From Micromonospora ureilytica (GTDB lineage Bacteria > Actinomycetota > Actinomycetes > Mycobacteriales > Micromonosporaceae): DNA of 64,000 nucleotides. The DNA lies in the NCBI RefSeq assembly GCF_015751765.1, contig NZ_JADOTX010000001.1, positions 4,526,001 to 4,590,000 on the forward strand, read 5' to 3'. Under the pieces are notes generated by a model. It was not told the DNA's origin. It did not search any database and saw only the letters and a list, made by a program, of their open reading frames with translations. The translations under genes and the position numbers were made by a program. Numbering within the stretch: the first letter of the stretch is position 1; every line of letters begins with the position of its first letter. This document shows positions 54,942 through 63,754 of this stretch, piece after piece.

Positions 54942-55583
54942 TCACAGGTAATGCACCTCCTCCGGCCCGAGGTCGTCCCACACGGAGACCAGATAGGGCC
55001 ACGGGTCGTCGTCCGACTTGGCGAGGTTGCAGGCGGTGTGCGCGGGGCGCAGGTTGCTCGGTAGGTCGGAACCCTTGCTTTCGTGGTGGCGCGGATCGCG
55101 CGGGACCACGTGTTCGATGTGCCGGTTTCCGTCCGCAATGGGCAGACAGCACAGCCAGCACGTCCAGGCGTCGATGCCGTGGGCGGCCCAGAACGCCTCG
55201 GCCTTGCGGACGCGGCGGGCGTCGCGGGCGGTGGCACAGGCGGAGCAGTAGACGCCGTGGGTCGCCGGGCCGTGGCCGGCGGCCATGAAGCAGAGGCCGG
55301 CGACCTTCCATGCGTCGCGGGCGCGGCGCTTGTTGGCCGCGTCGATGCCGGACGCGACGTAGGCGGCGGTGGCCGTGCGCTGCCGCGTGCGGCACGCCGC
55401 ACATCGCGTGCGGCCGGGCTCGGCTGGCCGCGCCTTGCAGCCGGTGCACTTGCCGGACGCCTTGGCTGCGGCGCGGTCGTCCTTGGACACACACGCCTTG
55501 CACTGTCCGGCGCGCTTGCCGGTCAGATGGTGCGCCGGGCGGCCACAACCGTTCACGCACGACGGACGGTCGGCGGCGGTCAT
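54942..55583 (-). CDS. HNH endonuclease with multiple zinc knuckles
   Basis: This 213-residue protein has a C-terminal HNH nuclease core: HIEHVVPRDPRHH (His155, His158), SNLRPAHTACN (Asn177, His182, Asn186) and the structural pairs CWLCC (142-146) with Cys185. Four or five further CxxC pairs precede it (Cys28/31, 46/49, 61/64, 113/116), an unusually rich zinc array for DNA recognition. HNH enzymes nick or cut DNA; in phages they assist packaging or act as homing nucleases. ATG at 55583 is used, though no ribosome-binding site is evident and a start further up is possible. Confidence 0.85.
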   Translation of the reverse strand: MTAADRPSCVNGCGRPAHHLTGKRAGQCKACVSKDDRAAAKASGKCTGCKARPAEPGRTRCAACRTRQRTATAAYVASGIDAANKRRARDAWKVAGLCFMAAGHGPATHGVYCSACATARDARRVRKAEAFWAAHGIDAWTCWLCCLPIADGNRHIEHVVPRDPRHHESKGSDLPSNLRPAHTACNLAKSDDDPWPYLVSVWDDLGPEEVHYL

Positions 55584-55698
55584 CGGGGGGCCGTCCAGGG
55601 CTGCGGCGACGGGCGGCCGAGCGGCGACGGGCGACCGAGCGGCGACGGTGCCACGCAAGCGGCGGCGAGGCGGGCGAGCGTGCGGAGGATGCGGGCGG
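55584..55698. repeat. Short tandem repeat before the HNH gene
   Basis: Three imperfect copies of an about 19-bp unit, CGGCGACGGGCGGCCGAG or close variants, lie near 55605-55650. They fall between the HNH start and the preceding stop codon. They may be an operator array or a simple expansion. Confidence 0.45.
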
Positions 55699-56265
55699 TC
55701 ACAGCGTCGCCGTGGTCCACCCACGGCCGAACAAGTCGCCGTAGCCGTCACCGATCATCAGGACGGCCGACCGGTCGTCGCCCTCGCCGTCCTGAAAGGA
55801 AAAGACGTCGAACATGCCGTCACCGCTGGGCGTCTCAAGCATCACGGCCAGCGTGACGCCGTACCGGTTCGGGCGGGTCAGCGCGTCCACCAGCGCGGGC
55901 GGCAGGTGGCAGGGGTCAACGATTAGCAGGTGGCCGGAGTCGACGGGCACAGCGCCGTGGTCGCGGTCGGTGGTGGCGGGCTGGGCGGTCGCGGTCTCGG
56001 TGCTCATGGCGGTCTCCTCCACGTCGGACGGGCGGGCGGCGTTGCGGCGGGCGAGGTGCGGGCGATCCGGGCGGCGACCGAGGGCCGGGCGGCCGTCGTG
56101 CTGCGGGCGGACCGTGCGGCACGGCTCGCCGGGGGCGGCGGCGCAGTGGTCGCAGCGGACGGCCAGCGGGTCGCGGCGGCGCGGTGGGCCGAGGGTTGCC
56201 GGCGTGCCGGTCAGCTCGGACACCAGCGCGAGGAACGCGGCGGTGGATGGGTCGTGGTGGGTCAC
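55699..56265 (-). CDS. Two-part element protein with phage-type zinc motif
   Basis: This 188-residue protein starts at a GTG overlapping the previous stop (GTGA). The N-terminal 85 residues carry RCDHCAAAPGEPCRT (about 36-50), a zinc motif common in actinophage small proteins. The C-terminal half (VDSGHLLIVDPCHLPPALVD, then FSFQDGEGDD) is a separate-looking alpha/beta domain. An internal ATG at 56007 has GGAGG 8 nt upstream, so a second product of 102 residues may be made. No named family for either half. Confidence 0.65.
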   Translation of the reverse strand: MTHHDPSTAAFLALVSELTGTPATLGPPRRRDPLAVRCDHCAAAPGEPCRTVRPQHDGRPALGRRPDRPHLARRNAARPSDVEETAMSTETATAQPATTDRDHGAVPVDSGHLLIVDPCHLPPALVDALTRPNRYGVTLAVMLETPSGDGMFDVFSFQDGEGDDRSAVLMIGDGYGDLFGRGWTTATL

Positions 56266-56567
56266 AGCGCCTCCGTCCGTCGAATGTGGATGGTGCGAGC
56301 GCGCATGGTGCGCGATGCGGTCACGGTGGCGCTAGGCAAGATCCGCTGATCGGGGTCGAGCAGCGCGCGAGACAGCGCGGGCGCGGTCGGTAGGTAGTCG
56401 GCAAGCTCGGCGCGGCCAGCCTCGGCGCACAGGGCGACGACGGCGGCGCGTAGCTCGGTGGCGGTGCCGTGCCACTCGCCGGAGTCGTCAAGGATCGACG
56501 GACCGGCGGCGGTGGGGGTGACGGCGGCGCGGAGGATGGCGCGGGCGTTTTGGTCGATGCGATACAT
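56262..56567 (-). CDS. Hypothetical element protein
   Basis: This 101-residue protein starts at ATG 56567 (GAGAGG about 10 nt upstream), just after the nested hairpin. It is helical, with TATELRAAVVALCAEAGRAE in the middle and a basic, strand-like end (TMRARTIHIRR). It is coupled to the next gene. No family recognised. Confidence 0.6.
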   Translation of the reverse strand: MYRIDQNARAILRAAVTPTAAGPSILDDSGEWHGTATELRAAVVALCAEAGRAELADYLPTAPALSRALLDPDQRILPSATVTASRTMRARTIHIRRTEAL

Positions 56568-56589
56568 GAGGTGGCGGCCTCTCAATAAA

Positions 56590-56649
56590 AAATGGCCGGT
56601 CAAGGGACCATCCGGACCGCCATCCGGATGATCTCTTGACCGGCCATTT
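56590..56649. terminator. Large nested hairpin after the excisionase region
   Basis: AAATGGCCGGTCAAG (56590-56604) and CTTGACCGGCCATTT (56635-56649) are perfect 15-bp arms. A second perfect stem, ATCCGGA/TCCGGAT (56610-56616 and 56623-56629), stands inside. It separates the excisionase pair from the long operon, and T/A-runs flank it on both sides. Confidence 0.8.
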
Positions 56650-56669
56650 CGGACGGACAGTGTTCGTGC

Positions 56670-56795
56670 TTAGCGCATAGGTCGCATGGCGGTGCGACGA
56701 CGAGCGCGGGGGAGGTTGCGCTCGATCACGAGCAGCAGCAAGTCATGGTTGGCCGGGAAGCGTCGCGGCGACGGTCGGGCGTTGGGTACGTACAC
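56670..56795 (-). CDS. Very small basic element protein
   Basis: This 41-residue frame starts at a GTG preceded by GGAGGGACC and ends just before the nested hairpin. It is basic, with a hydrophobic core (NHDLLLLVIERNLPRARRR). It may be a real small regulator in the excisionase transcript; length and start make this tentative. Confidence 0.4.
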   Translation of the reverse strand: MYVPNARPSPRRFPANHDLLLLVIERNLPRARRRTAMRPMR

Positions 56796-56826
56796 GGTCC
56801 CTCCACTGTGGTTCGTCGGGCGGGGG

Positions 56827-57012
56827 TCACTTCTGGGCGCGGGCGGCCTCAACGTCGGCCAGCCGGTAAAGCGCGGCGGTGCCGATGCGCAGGGCCACGG
56901 GCAGCGCGGTGCGGCCGGTCGAGCGGCGGTTGCGGAGGGTCTGCGGCGCGATGCCCAGCAGGCGGGCGGCCTCGGCAAGCGTGACGTACGTGGTGCCGTC
57001 TACGTCGATCAT
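56827..57012 (-). CDS. MerR-type helix-turn-helix protein, likely excisionase
   Basis: This 61-residue protein is a single winged helix of the excisionase/MerR kind: TYVTLAEAARLLGIAPQTLR, then RRSTGRTALPVALRIGTA and ALYRLADVEAA. GGGAGGG lies 8 nt before the ATG. Such proteins act as recombination directionality factors or repressors beside integrases. Because serine integrases need a dedicated directionality factor, this is the best candidate in the element; that role is inferred. Confidence 0.82.
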   Translation of the reverse strand: MIDVDGTTYVTLAEAARLLGIAPQTLRNRRSTGRTALPVALRIGTAALYRLADVEAARAQK

Positions 57013-57065
57013 CGGGCGTCCCTCCCTTCGGGGCGTCGGCGAGAGGGCGTGTCCCTCTGTCTATT

Positions 57066-57180
57066 TAGTACGTCCCACAGCGGTAAAGCTCTCTACCTAG
57101 TAATTCCCCAGCGATGTAAGGGCACGGGCGCGGAGTTTTTCTCTTACACCTAGTACGTCCTACAGAGGTAAAGCTCTGTA
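57066..57180. repeat. Operator-like direct repeats upstream of the excisionase-like gene
   Basis: TAGTACGTCCCACAGCGGTA at 57066 onward recurs at 57151-57177 (25 of 27 bases equal), with a degenerate third copy at 57098-57120. The last copy contains the perfect inverted repeat TACAGAG-N6-CTCTGTA (57161-57180). Position and form suggest binding sites for a regulator of the excisionase promoter. Confidence 0.6.
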
Positions 57181-57454
57181 CCGGTGTTCGGGCGGGGGCA
57201 GCGGGCACACTTCTGCTTCATCGAATGTGTCCCCCCGAACAGGTAAGGCGAATGCCCACCTGGCGGCCCGGAAATCGGACGCTGTCGACCAGCGGGGGCC
57301 GAATGCCGCAGAAATTGACTTCAAACCTCCCGCATGGTGAGACAGATATGGGCGTGCGGGCACCAGCGGGCCGGCGGGGGGCGCTCGGCGGTGGGTGCAG
57401 GCGCAGCGGGGGGTGCCCGACTACCGGGGCGCGGGCACATCCGGCGGTGCCCGA

Positions 57455-57776
57455 ATGACGGCATGACAGCAGAGTGCCGGCGCAGCGAGCGGTGCCCGAA
57501 TGACGGCAGGGGTGCTGACGCATGACGGCATGACGGCAGGGAGTGCCGACGCATGACGGCATGACAGCAGAGTGCCGGCGCAGCGGGGGGTGCCCAACTC
57601 ACTATCAGTGACTATAGTGGACTATAAGTATTACAAATAGTAATAAGGGAAGGGATAGAGGATAGGGAATTAGGGCAGAGTAGACAGCAAGGAAAGCGAG
57701 GGGCGAGGATCGTTGGGCGGCGATCCGGGCGGCGTTGTTTTGGTGAGCGACTGCCGTCATGCCGTCATGCCGTCAT
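57455..57776. repeat. ATGACGGC iterons flanking an AT-rich tract, possible origin
   Basis: ATGACGGCA occurs at 57455, 57500, 57522, 57530 and 57553, with ATGACAGCA at 57463 and 57561; where copies adjoin the period is 8 bp. Three inverted copies (TGCCGTCAT) stand in tandem at 57752-57776. Between them lies an AT-rich tract at about 57597-57690 with ACTATA repeats. Iterons beside an AT-rich stretch are typical of plasmid replication origins, but no Rep gene is recognised. Confidence 0.55.
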
Positions 57777-58159
57777 GATCTTGTTTCGGTCCGGGGGTTA
57801 CCGGGGGTGCCGACCGGCGGGGGCCTCGGCGGAACCGTGCCGCAAACCCGTTCTAAGCCACGCTGCCGGGCGGCGGTGCCGTCCAGGCAGGGACGGAAGG
57901 GCGGACGCGGGCGGGGGCGCACGGGCTGTCTGACAAGCGCACTTGTTGGTGCCGACCGGCGGCGGGGGGGTCCGTTGTCAGTCGGGGTTGACGCCACCAG
58001 GGAGCACGGTTGGCCGGTCGCTGCCGGCCGGCGGGGCGGTCCGGGGCGGTGTCGACCAGCAGCCGGGGCGCACGCGCGGGAGAGCATCGGGAACGGGCTG
58101 TGCCGGTCTCTGCGGGCCGTGAGTGCTGTCCGGCGGGCATCGGACGCCGGACGCAGAGC

Positions 58160-58186
58160 GGCCCGCTACGGGGCGCGTAGCGGGCC
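58160..58186 (-). terminator. Integrase terminator
   Basis: GGCCCGCTACG (58160-58170) and CGTAGCGGGCC (58176-58186) are perfect 11-bp arms with a 5-nt loop, 34 bp after the integrase stop. Confidence 0.85.
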
Positions 58187-58220
58187 ACTTGTTGACGCTG
58201 GGCGGGACGGGGCCGGCGGG

Positions 58221-59861
58221 CTACGCGGTGCCGGCCCAATCCAGCGATACGCGGGCGTTCACGCTGCCCCACGGGTCGGCCTTCGTCGGACGGCCACCCT
58301 TCGATGCCGCGCGGCGAACCGTGATGCGGTCAACGAACAGGGTTACGAAGTCGCGACGGTCCGGCACCGTGGCGGCGTCCCACCACGTCTGTTCGTCGCC
58401 GTAGTCGCTGGACGTCCAGAGGTCCAGCGGAAGCTTGGCGGTTACCTGGTCGTCCAGCTCGGCCAGGCGGGCGGTAAGGGCATCGACGCGCGCACCGGTC
58501 ACCGTGACAGCACGGGTAAGCGCGGCGGCGGCGGCACCCGAGGCGGTGCCTAGTGCCTCCGATTGCTGGTCGAGGGCGGCGGACGCGTCGGCCAGCTCGG
58601 CGGCCACGGCGGCGCGCTGCGCGGCGGTCTCCGGCTTCGCCGTCGCGGCACCATAGCGGCGCGTCGCCTCGGCCAGGATTGACGCGGTGGTGTCGTCCTC
58701 GTCGGCCGGGTCGATGGAGTTGATCAGGCGGTCAATCCGCATCCGAATCCAGCCATCGAGCGCGGTCAGGCTGATGGTGTTGCTGTGCCGGCCGGCGGGG
58801 GCGGTGCACATATAGGCGTCACGGTTGGCGAGCGCGGGCGAGGCGATGAACCGGCGGGCCTTCATCCGGTACCCGCACTCACACCACAGGATGCCCAGCG
58901 ACGAGAGCAGGGCGGGCGTGTCGCCCTCATGGCGCGGCGACCGGGCGCGGGCGGTCAGGGCGGCTTGCAGACGCCAGTAATCGTCGGTGGTGATGATCGG
59001 CTGATCGGGCGCGGGGAGCACGTGCGGGTCTGAAAGGTCGTACGCGACGCGGTAGCCGATCCGGGTGCCCTTGTCGTCCAGCACGAGAACGGCAGGCAGG
59101 CCGGCTATGCGCGGGTCGCGCAGTCGGTGAGTCAGCGCCCGATCCGACCAGGCGGACGACGCGCGGGAGCGGCCCACCGTCGCGCCGCGCGTGGGGATGC
59201 GGCGGCGGTCAAAGTGGCGGGCCACGGCGTGCACGGCGTGGCCGAGCAGGACGGCGCGTGTTGCTACCCGCATTGTGCGGGCCTCGGCCTGGTCGACCAC
59301 CAGGGCGCGCACGGCCACCGGGTCGCCATCGGGGGTCCGGGCCATCCGCTCAACGGTGGTAAATCCGTACGGCGCGTGCCCGACGTGACCACCGGCCGAT
59401 CGGGCGAGCGCCTTTGCGGCTTTCACGGCGGCCGACTTGTTTTTGCTTTCGTTGTGCGCGGCGTCCATGCGCAACAGCAGATGGATTAGATCCATCGTGT
59501 TATCCGGGCCGAATGTGCCTTCCGTGATGCTGACAATCGTCAGACCACCGGCGAGCAGCGGCAGCCATTCGGCAAGCGCGATGCGCGGGTCTTGACGCGT
59601 CAGGCGGGACACGTAGAAGACGTACAGATGGGTGATCTCGCCAGCCTTGATCGCCGCTACCATCTGGTCGTACGCCTCACGCACAACGCCCGCTTGAAAC
59701 CCTGACCGGTCGATGTCCTCGAACGTTCGGAGGGTCGCGCCGGGGTGGTCATGGTGGGCGCGTTCGGCGGTCGCGGTGCGCTGGGTGGCCGGGGAGGCTT
59801 CCGACTTGTTCGCGCGGGCGGACGACTGGCGGACGTACGCGGCGGGGCGAGCGGTGATCAT
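58221..59861 (-). CDS. Large serine integrase (site-specific recombinase)
   Basis: This 546-residue recombinase integrates and excises the element. The resolvase domain begins with AAYVRQSSARANKSEASPA, where Ser13 of the YxRxS motif is the likely nucleophile, and continues through YVFYVSRLTRQDP. A recombinase domain (KALARSAGGHVGHAPYGFTT onward) and a reduced zinc ribbon (ILWCECGYRMKARR, later AYMC) follow, then a coiled coil (about 440-490). ATG at 59861 fits the family start. The start lies 33 bp from the attR core, so attachment site and promoter overlap. Its own hairpin terminator follows. Confidence 0.95.
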   Translation of the reverse strand: MITARPAAYVRQSSARANKSEASPATQRTATAERAHHDHPGATLRTFEDIDRSGFQAGVVREAYDQMVAAIKAGEITHLYVFYVSRLTRQDPRIALAEWLPLLAGGLTIVSITEGTFGPDNTMDLIHLLLRMDAAHNESKNKSAAVKAAKALARSAGGHVGHAPYGFTTVERMARTPDGDPVAVRALVVDQAEARTMRVATRAVLLGHAVHAVARHFDRRRIPTRGATVGRSRASSAWSDRALTHRLRDPRIAGLPAVLVLDDKGTRIGYRVAYDLSDPHVLPAPDQPIITTDDYWRLQAALTARARSPRHEGDTPALLSSLGILWCECGYRMKARRFIASPALANRDAYMCTAPAGRHSNTISLTALDGWIRMRIDRLINSIDPADEDDTTASILAEATRRYGAATAKPETAAQRAAVAAELADASAALDQQSEALGTASGAAAAALTRAVTVTGARVDALTARLAELDDQVTAKLPLDLWTSSDYGDEQTWWDAATVPDRRDFVTLFVDRITVRRAASKGGRPTKADPWGSVNARVSLDWAGTA

Positions 59862-59893
59862 GGGTCCACAGTAGTACACCGCTCGCTTGGGAT

Positions 59894-59908
59894 CAAGAAC
59901 CCGAACGG
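59894..59908. other. attR: right junction of the integrated element
   Basis: CAAGAACCCGAACGG aligns with attL CAAAAACCCTAACGG. Sequence left of CAA belongs to the element and the rest to host msrA. Rejoining host left and right parts at CAA restores an uninterrupted host-style msrA end with AAG AAC CCG AAC GGG codons. Confidence 0.8.
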
Positions 59909-59972
59909 GTACTGCAACCACGGCCCGAACGGGCTGAGCTGCCCGGTCGGCGTGGCCCGGGTCGGCGGCTGA
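59895..59972 (+). pseudogene. Displaced 3' end of host msrA (25 codons and stop)
   Basis: These 78 bases encode KNPNGYCNHGPNGLSCPVGV and a further ARVGG before a TGA. The peptide equals the element-encoded MsrA tail at 17 of 25 positions and has both resolving cysteines at the same spacing. Codon use is host-like. It has no start and is not translated as such; on excision it would become the msrA end again. Confidence 0.9.
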
Positions 59973-59999
59973 CCAAGACGCACCACCCGCACACGCGTG

Positions 60000-60031
60000 A
60001 TGCCCGGCCACCCCAGGAGGTGGTCGGGCAT
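60000..60031 (+). terminator. Original msrA terminator, stranded beyond attR
   Basis: ATGCCCGGCCACC (60000-60012) pairs with GGTGGTCGGGCAT (60019-60031) with one G-T wobble. It lies 27 bp beyond the displaced msrA stop, so it belonged to msrA before integration. Confidence 0.8.
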
Positions 60032-60059
60032 TCCCGTTCGGCCCTGTGATCGAAATCCG

Positions 60060-60204
60060 TTGCCGAGCCCGACGAGAACTCGATAACGTGGCCGTACACG
60101 TGAAAGGAGGTGGTCCAGACTTGTATAGCAATCGGACTCGTGAGGTGGCTGTCAGCTAGCCGCTGTCCTCGACAGTGATCGGCCCGCCGCGAGGTGGGCA
60201 AAAA
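60060..60204 (+). ncRNA. Structured leader with short ORF upstream of ribonuclease Z
   Basis: A promoter-like TTGCCG/TAACGT pair (60060-60089) precedes GAAAGGAGGTG (60102-60112), an 11-nt perfect complement to the 16S anti-Shine-Dalgarno end. A short frame follows: TTG at 60121 (or GTG at 60100) to TAG at 60157-60159, ending [11 protein letters not shown]. Two stems come next, CTGTC/GACAG (60163-60175) and GCCCGCC-GCGA-GGTGGGC (60182-60199) with a GNRA-type loop and an A-run. I recall a similar segment in Streptomyces but cannot verify it. It may be a regulatory leader or a small RNA. Confidence 0.5.
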
Positions 60205-60344
60205 GCACCATCGTCGAGACCGTGTGGCAGCGGTGCGGCGAATCCACGACAGCCACCCGACCCCCGGGGTGCCGGCCAAGTCCAGCCGGCCCGCGCACCT
60301 GCGCGGAGCGCCCCGGGGGTCGCTCCATATCCGCGGGAGTGGCG

Positions 60345-61274
60345 ATGTCCATGCGCGAGCTGGTGGTGCTGGGGACGGCCAGCCAGGCGCCGACCCGCCA
60401 GCGCAACCACAACGGGTACGTGCTGCGCTGGGACGACGAGGTGATCCTCTTCGACCCGGGCGAGGGCAGCCAGCGTCAGCTCCTGCACACCACTGTCACC
60501 GCCACCGACCTGACCCGGATCTGCGTCACCCACTTCCACGGCGACCACTGCCTCGGCCTTCCCGGCACCATCCAGCGGCTCTCCCTGGATCGGGTGGCGC
60601 ACCCGGTCGCCGTGCACTTCCCCGCCGGCGGCGCCGAATACTTCGCCCGGCTGCGGCACGCCACCTCCTTCTACGAGACCGCCGAGCTGCGGGTCGAGCC
60701 CATCGAGGCCGACGGGCAGCGGATCGCCCTACGCTGCGGCACGCTGGAGGCACGCCGGCTCCGGCACCCCATCGAGACGTACGGCTACCGGCTGGTCGAG
60801 CCGGACGGGCATCGGATGCTTCCGGAGAGGCTGGCCGCGTACGGCATCGCCGGGCCGGCCGTCGGCGAGCTGATCCGCGTCGGGCACCTGGACCTCGACG
60901 GACACCGCGTCACCCGGGCCGAGGTGAGCGTGCCCCGGCCGGGGCAGCGGTTCGCGTTCGTGATGGACACCGGCCTCTGCGACGGGGTGTACGCCCTCGC
61001 CGAGCACGCGGACCTGCTGGTCATCGAGTCGACGTTCCTGGAGTCGGAGGCCGCGCTCGCCGCCGAGGTCGGCCACCTGACCGCGGCGCAGGCCGCCCGG
61101 GTGGCGACCGAGTCCGGGGTACGCCGACTCGTGCTCACCCACTTCTCCCAGCGCTACCCCGACCCGCGCCGGTTCCACGACGAGGCGCGCGCGCACTTCG
61201 ACGGCGAACTGATCATCGCCGAGGATCTGACCACGGTGCAGCTTCCGCCGCGCCGGGTAGCCTCGGCCGAGTGA
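60345..61274 (+). CDS. rnz: Ribonuclease Z (tRNA 3'-processing endonuclease)
   Basis: This 309-residue metallo-beta-lactamase fold enzyme cuts tRNA precursors after the discriminator base. The zinc motif [13 protein letters not shown] has His63, His65, Asp67 and His68. The N-terminal [20 protein letters not shown] and the later VMDTGLCD and LTHFSQRY complete the RNase Z set. ATG at 60345 has GGGAG 5 nt upstream; another ATG two codons on is less well spaced. Its stop overlaps the next start (GTGA). It is first after the mobile element. Confidence 0.93.
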   Translation: MSMRELVVLGTASQAPTRQRNHNGYVLRWDDEVILFDPGEGSQRQLLHTTVTATDLTRICVTHFHGDHCLGLPGTIQRLSLDRVAHPVAVHFPAGGAEYFARLRHATSFYETAELRVEPIEADGQRIALRCGTLEARRLRHPIETYGYRLVEPDGHRMLPERLAAYGIAGPAVGELIRVGHLDLDGHRVTRAEVSVPRPGQRFAFVMDTGLCDGVYALAEHADLLVIESTFLESEAALAAEVGHLTAAQAARVATESGVRRLVLTHFSQRYPDPRRFHDEARAHFDGELIIAEDLTTVQLPPRRVASAE

Positions 61275-61786
61275 CCGTCACGCTCCGCCCCGCAACCGAA
61301 GGCGACCTGATGGCGGTGGGTGCCCTGCACCAGCGCTCCCGGGTCGCCGCGTACTCCGCCTTCCTGCCGGCCGAGGCGCTGGCCGACCCGAGCCCGGAGG
61401 CGATGGGGCGGTACTGGGTCGAGCGGTGGATCTGGGAGCGGGACACCCACCGGATGACAGTGGCCGAGCGGGCCGGGGCGTTGGTCGGGTTCAGCCACCT
61501 GGGCCCGGACGACGAGGACGACCCGGCCACCGGGCTGCTCAACGCGATCCACCTCGACCCGGGTGAGCAGGGCCGGGGCACCGGCCGGGCGCTGATGGTC
61601 GACGCGCTGGACGCCATGCGGGCGCAGGGCTGGCGGCGTGGCGTGCTCTGGGTGCTGCGCGACAACGCGCACGCCCGCGCCTTCTACGAGCGTGGTGGCT
61701 GGACCCCGACCGGAGCGGAGCGTGAGGAGCACATCGGTACCGCCCTCACGCCCCAACTCCGCTACACCCGGCTGCTGGCTGCCTGA
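61271..61786 (+). CDS. GNAT family N-acetyltransferase
   Basis: This 171-residue protein has the acetyl-CoA-binding motif [21 protein letters not shown] (about 96-115, with the GRGTG loop). Motif B follows ([20 protein letters not shown]). It acetylates an amine of an unknown molecule. Translation is coupled to rnz by a GTGA overlap. It converges on cystathionine beta-synthase with 18 bp between stops. Confidence 0.93.
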   Translation: MTVTLRPATEGDLMAVGALHQRSRVAAYSAFLPAEALADPSPEAMGRYWVERWIWERDTHRMTVAERAGALVGFSHLGPDDEDDPATGLLNAIHLDPGEQGRGTGRALMVDALDAMRAQGWRRGVLWVLRDNAHARAFYERGGWTPTGAEREEHIGTALTPQLRYTRLLAA

Positions 61787-61804
61787 ACGAGGCCTCCGGC
61801 AGGC

Positions 61805-63175
<1,371 letters not shown>

Positions 63176-63247
63176 GGTGTGCCCTTCGTTGCGGCGCCGG
63201 CGGTGGCGGCCGGGAAGACGTTTCCTCGTCGCCCAGCGTACGTGTCG

Positions 63248-63604
63248 TCAGGGCACCAGCCCTCCGGGGATGACGGAGCTGCGACGGGCCTCCCACTCCA
63301 GGAACCGATCGGTCTCGGCGAGCACGCTGCCGGCCAACCACGTGATCATGACCGCGTCGTCGGCCAGCCCGAAGATCGCTAGCGGGATCTCCGGGAGCAG
63401 GTCGATCGGCGAGACGATGTACGCCGTCGCCGCGGTCATCAGGGCCAGCCGAAGGCCGCCGTCGTACTCCCCCTTGGTCGTGGCTCGAATCATCCGGGGC
63501 AGCGCGGCCAACCGCGTGCCGATCGACGGCCCGTTGCGCGCTCCGGCCGCCAGGGCCCGCGCCAGGGCCGTGAACGCCGCGCTGCGCTTCAGTGTCTTAC
63601 CCAT
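63248..63604 (-). CDS. DUF1232 (YkvA-like) membrane protein
   Basis: This 118-residue protein has the family core AYIVSPIDLLPEIPLAIFG, with DDAVMITWLA just after, and one or two membrane segments around 50-90. Its role is unknown. GGAG lies about 9 nt before the ATG. It stands alone between cbs and the divergent hydrolase gene. Confidence 0.88.
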   Translation of the reverse strand: MGKTLKRSAAFTALARALAAGARNGPSIGTRLAALPRMIRATTKGEYDGGLRLALMTAATAYIVSPIDLLPEIPLAIFGLADDAVMITWLAGSVLAETDRFLEWEARRSSVIPGGLVP

Positions 63605-63742
63605 CGTCGCGCTCCTCTCCGCCGGATCAGCGTGGCGGGTCGGCGCAAGTCGGCCGGCCTCTGGAACCCAGGTACCCCGTCGCGTCGGTTTCCAGGCACC
63701 CGTGTGCCGTCACGACGACAGCGGGGTGTCGGGGCAGCGCGA

Positions 63743-63748
63743 TAATGT
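63743..63748 (+). promoter_or_regulatory. Predicted -10 element of the 63755 gene
   Basis: TAATGT ends 6 nt before the ATG at 63755 with no ribosome-binding site, consistent with a leaderless transcript. Confidence 0.38.
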
Positions 63749-63754
63749 CGCGGT

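Larger units (their letters stand above)
57013..58220. other. Long repeat-rich non-coding region of the element
   Basis: No convincing gene lies in these 1.2 kb between the excisionase-like and integrase genes. From the left it holds operator-like repeats (57066-57180), GC-rich repeats of the GGCGCAGCG-x3-GGTGCCC kind near 57390, 57480 and 57578, an iteron cluster (57455-57569), an AT-rich tract (57597-57690), an inverted iteron trio (57752-57776) and the integrase terminator (58160-58186). The stretch 57800-58150 shows nothing else. Confidence 0.6.

Noticed and set aside
57218..57602. Minus-strand frames across the GC-rich repeats before the integrase
   Set aside because: They consist of repeat-derived His/Pro/Arg-rich sequence with no ribosome-binding site and no domain; the DNA repeats explain them.
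57455..57776. ATGACGGC repeats as a CRISPR array
   Set aside because: Repeat units are 8-9 bp with irregular or zero spacing and occur in both orientations; there are no unique spacers of 30-40 bp and no cas genes.
59745..59972. A plus-strand frame running from inside the integrase gene through attR to the msrA stop as a real gene
   Set aside because: Upstream of attR it is antisense to the integrase and has no ribosome-binding site; only the last 25 codons match MsrA, as a displaced fragment.
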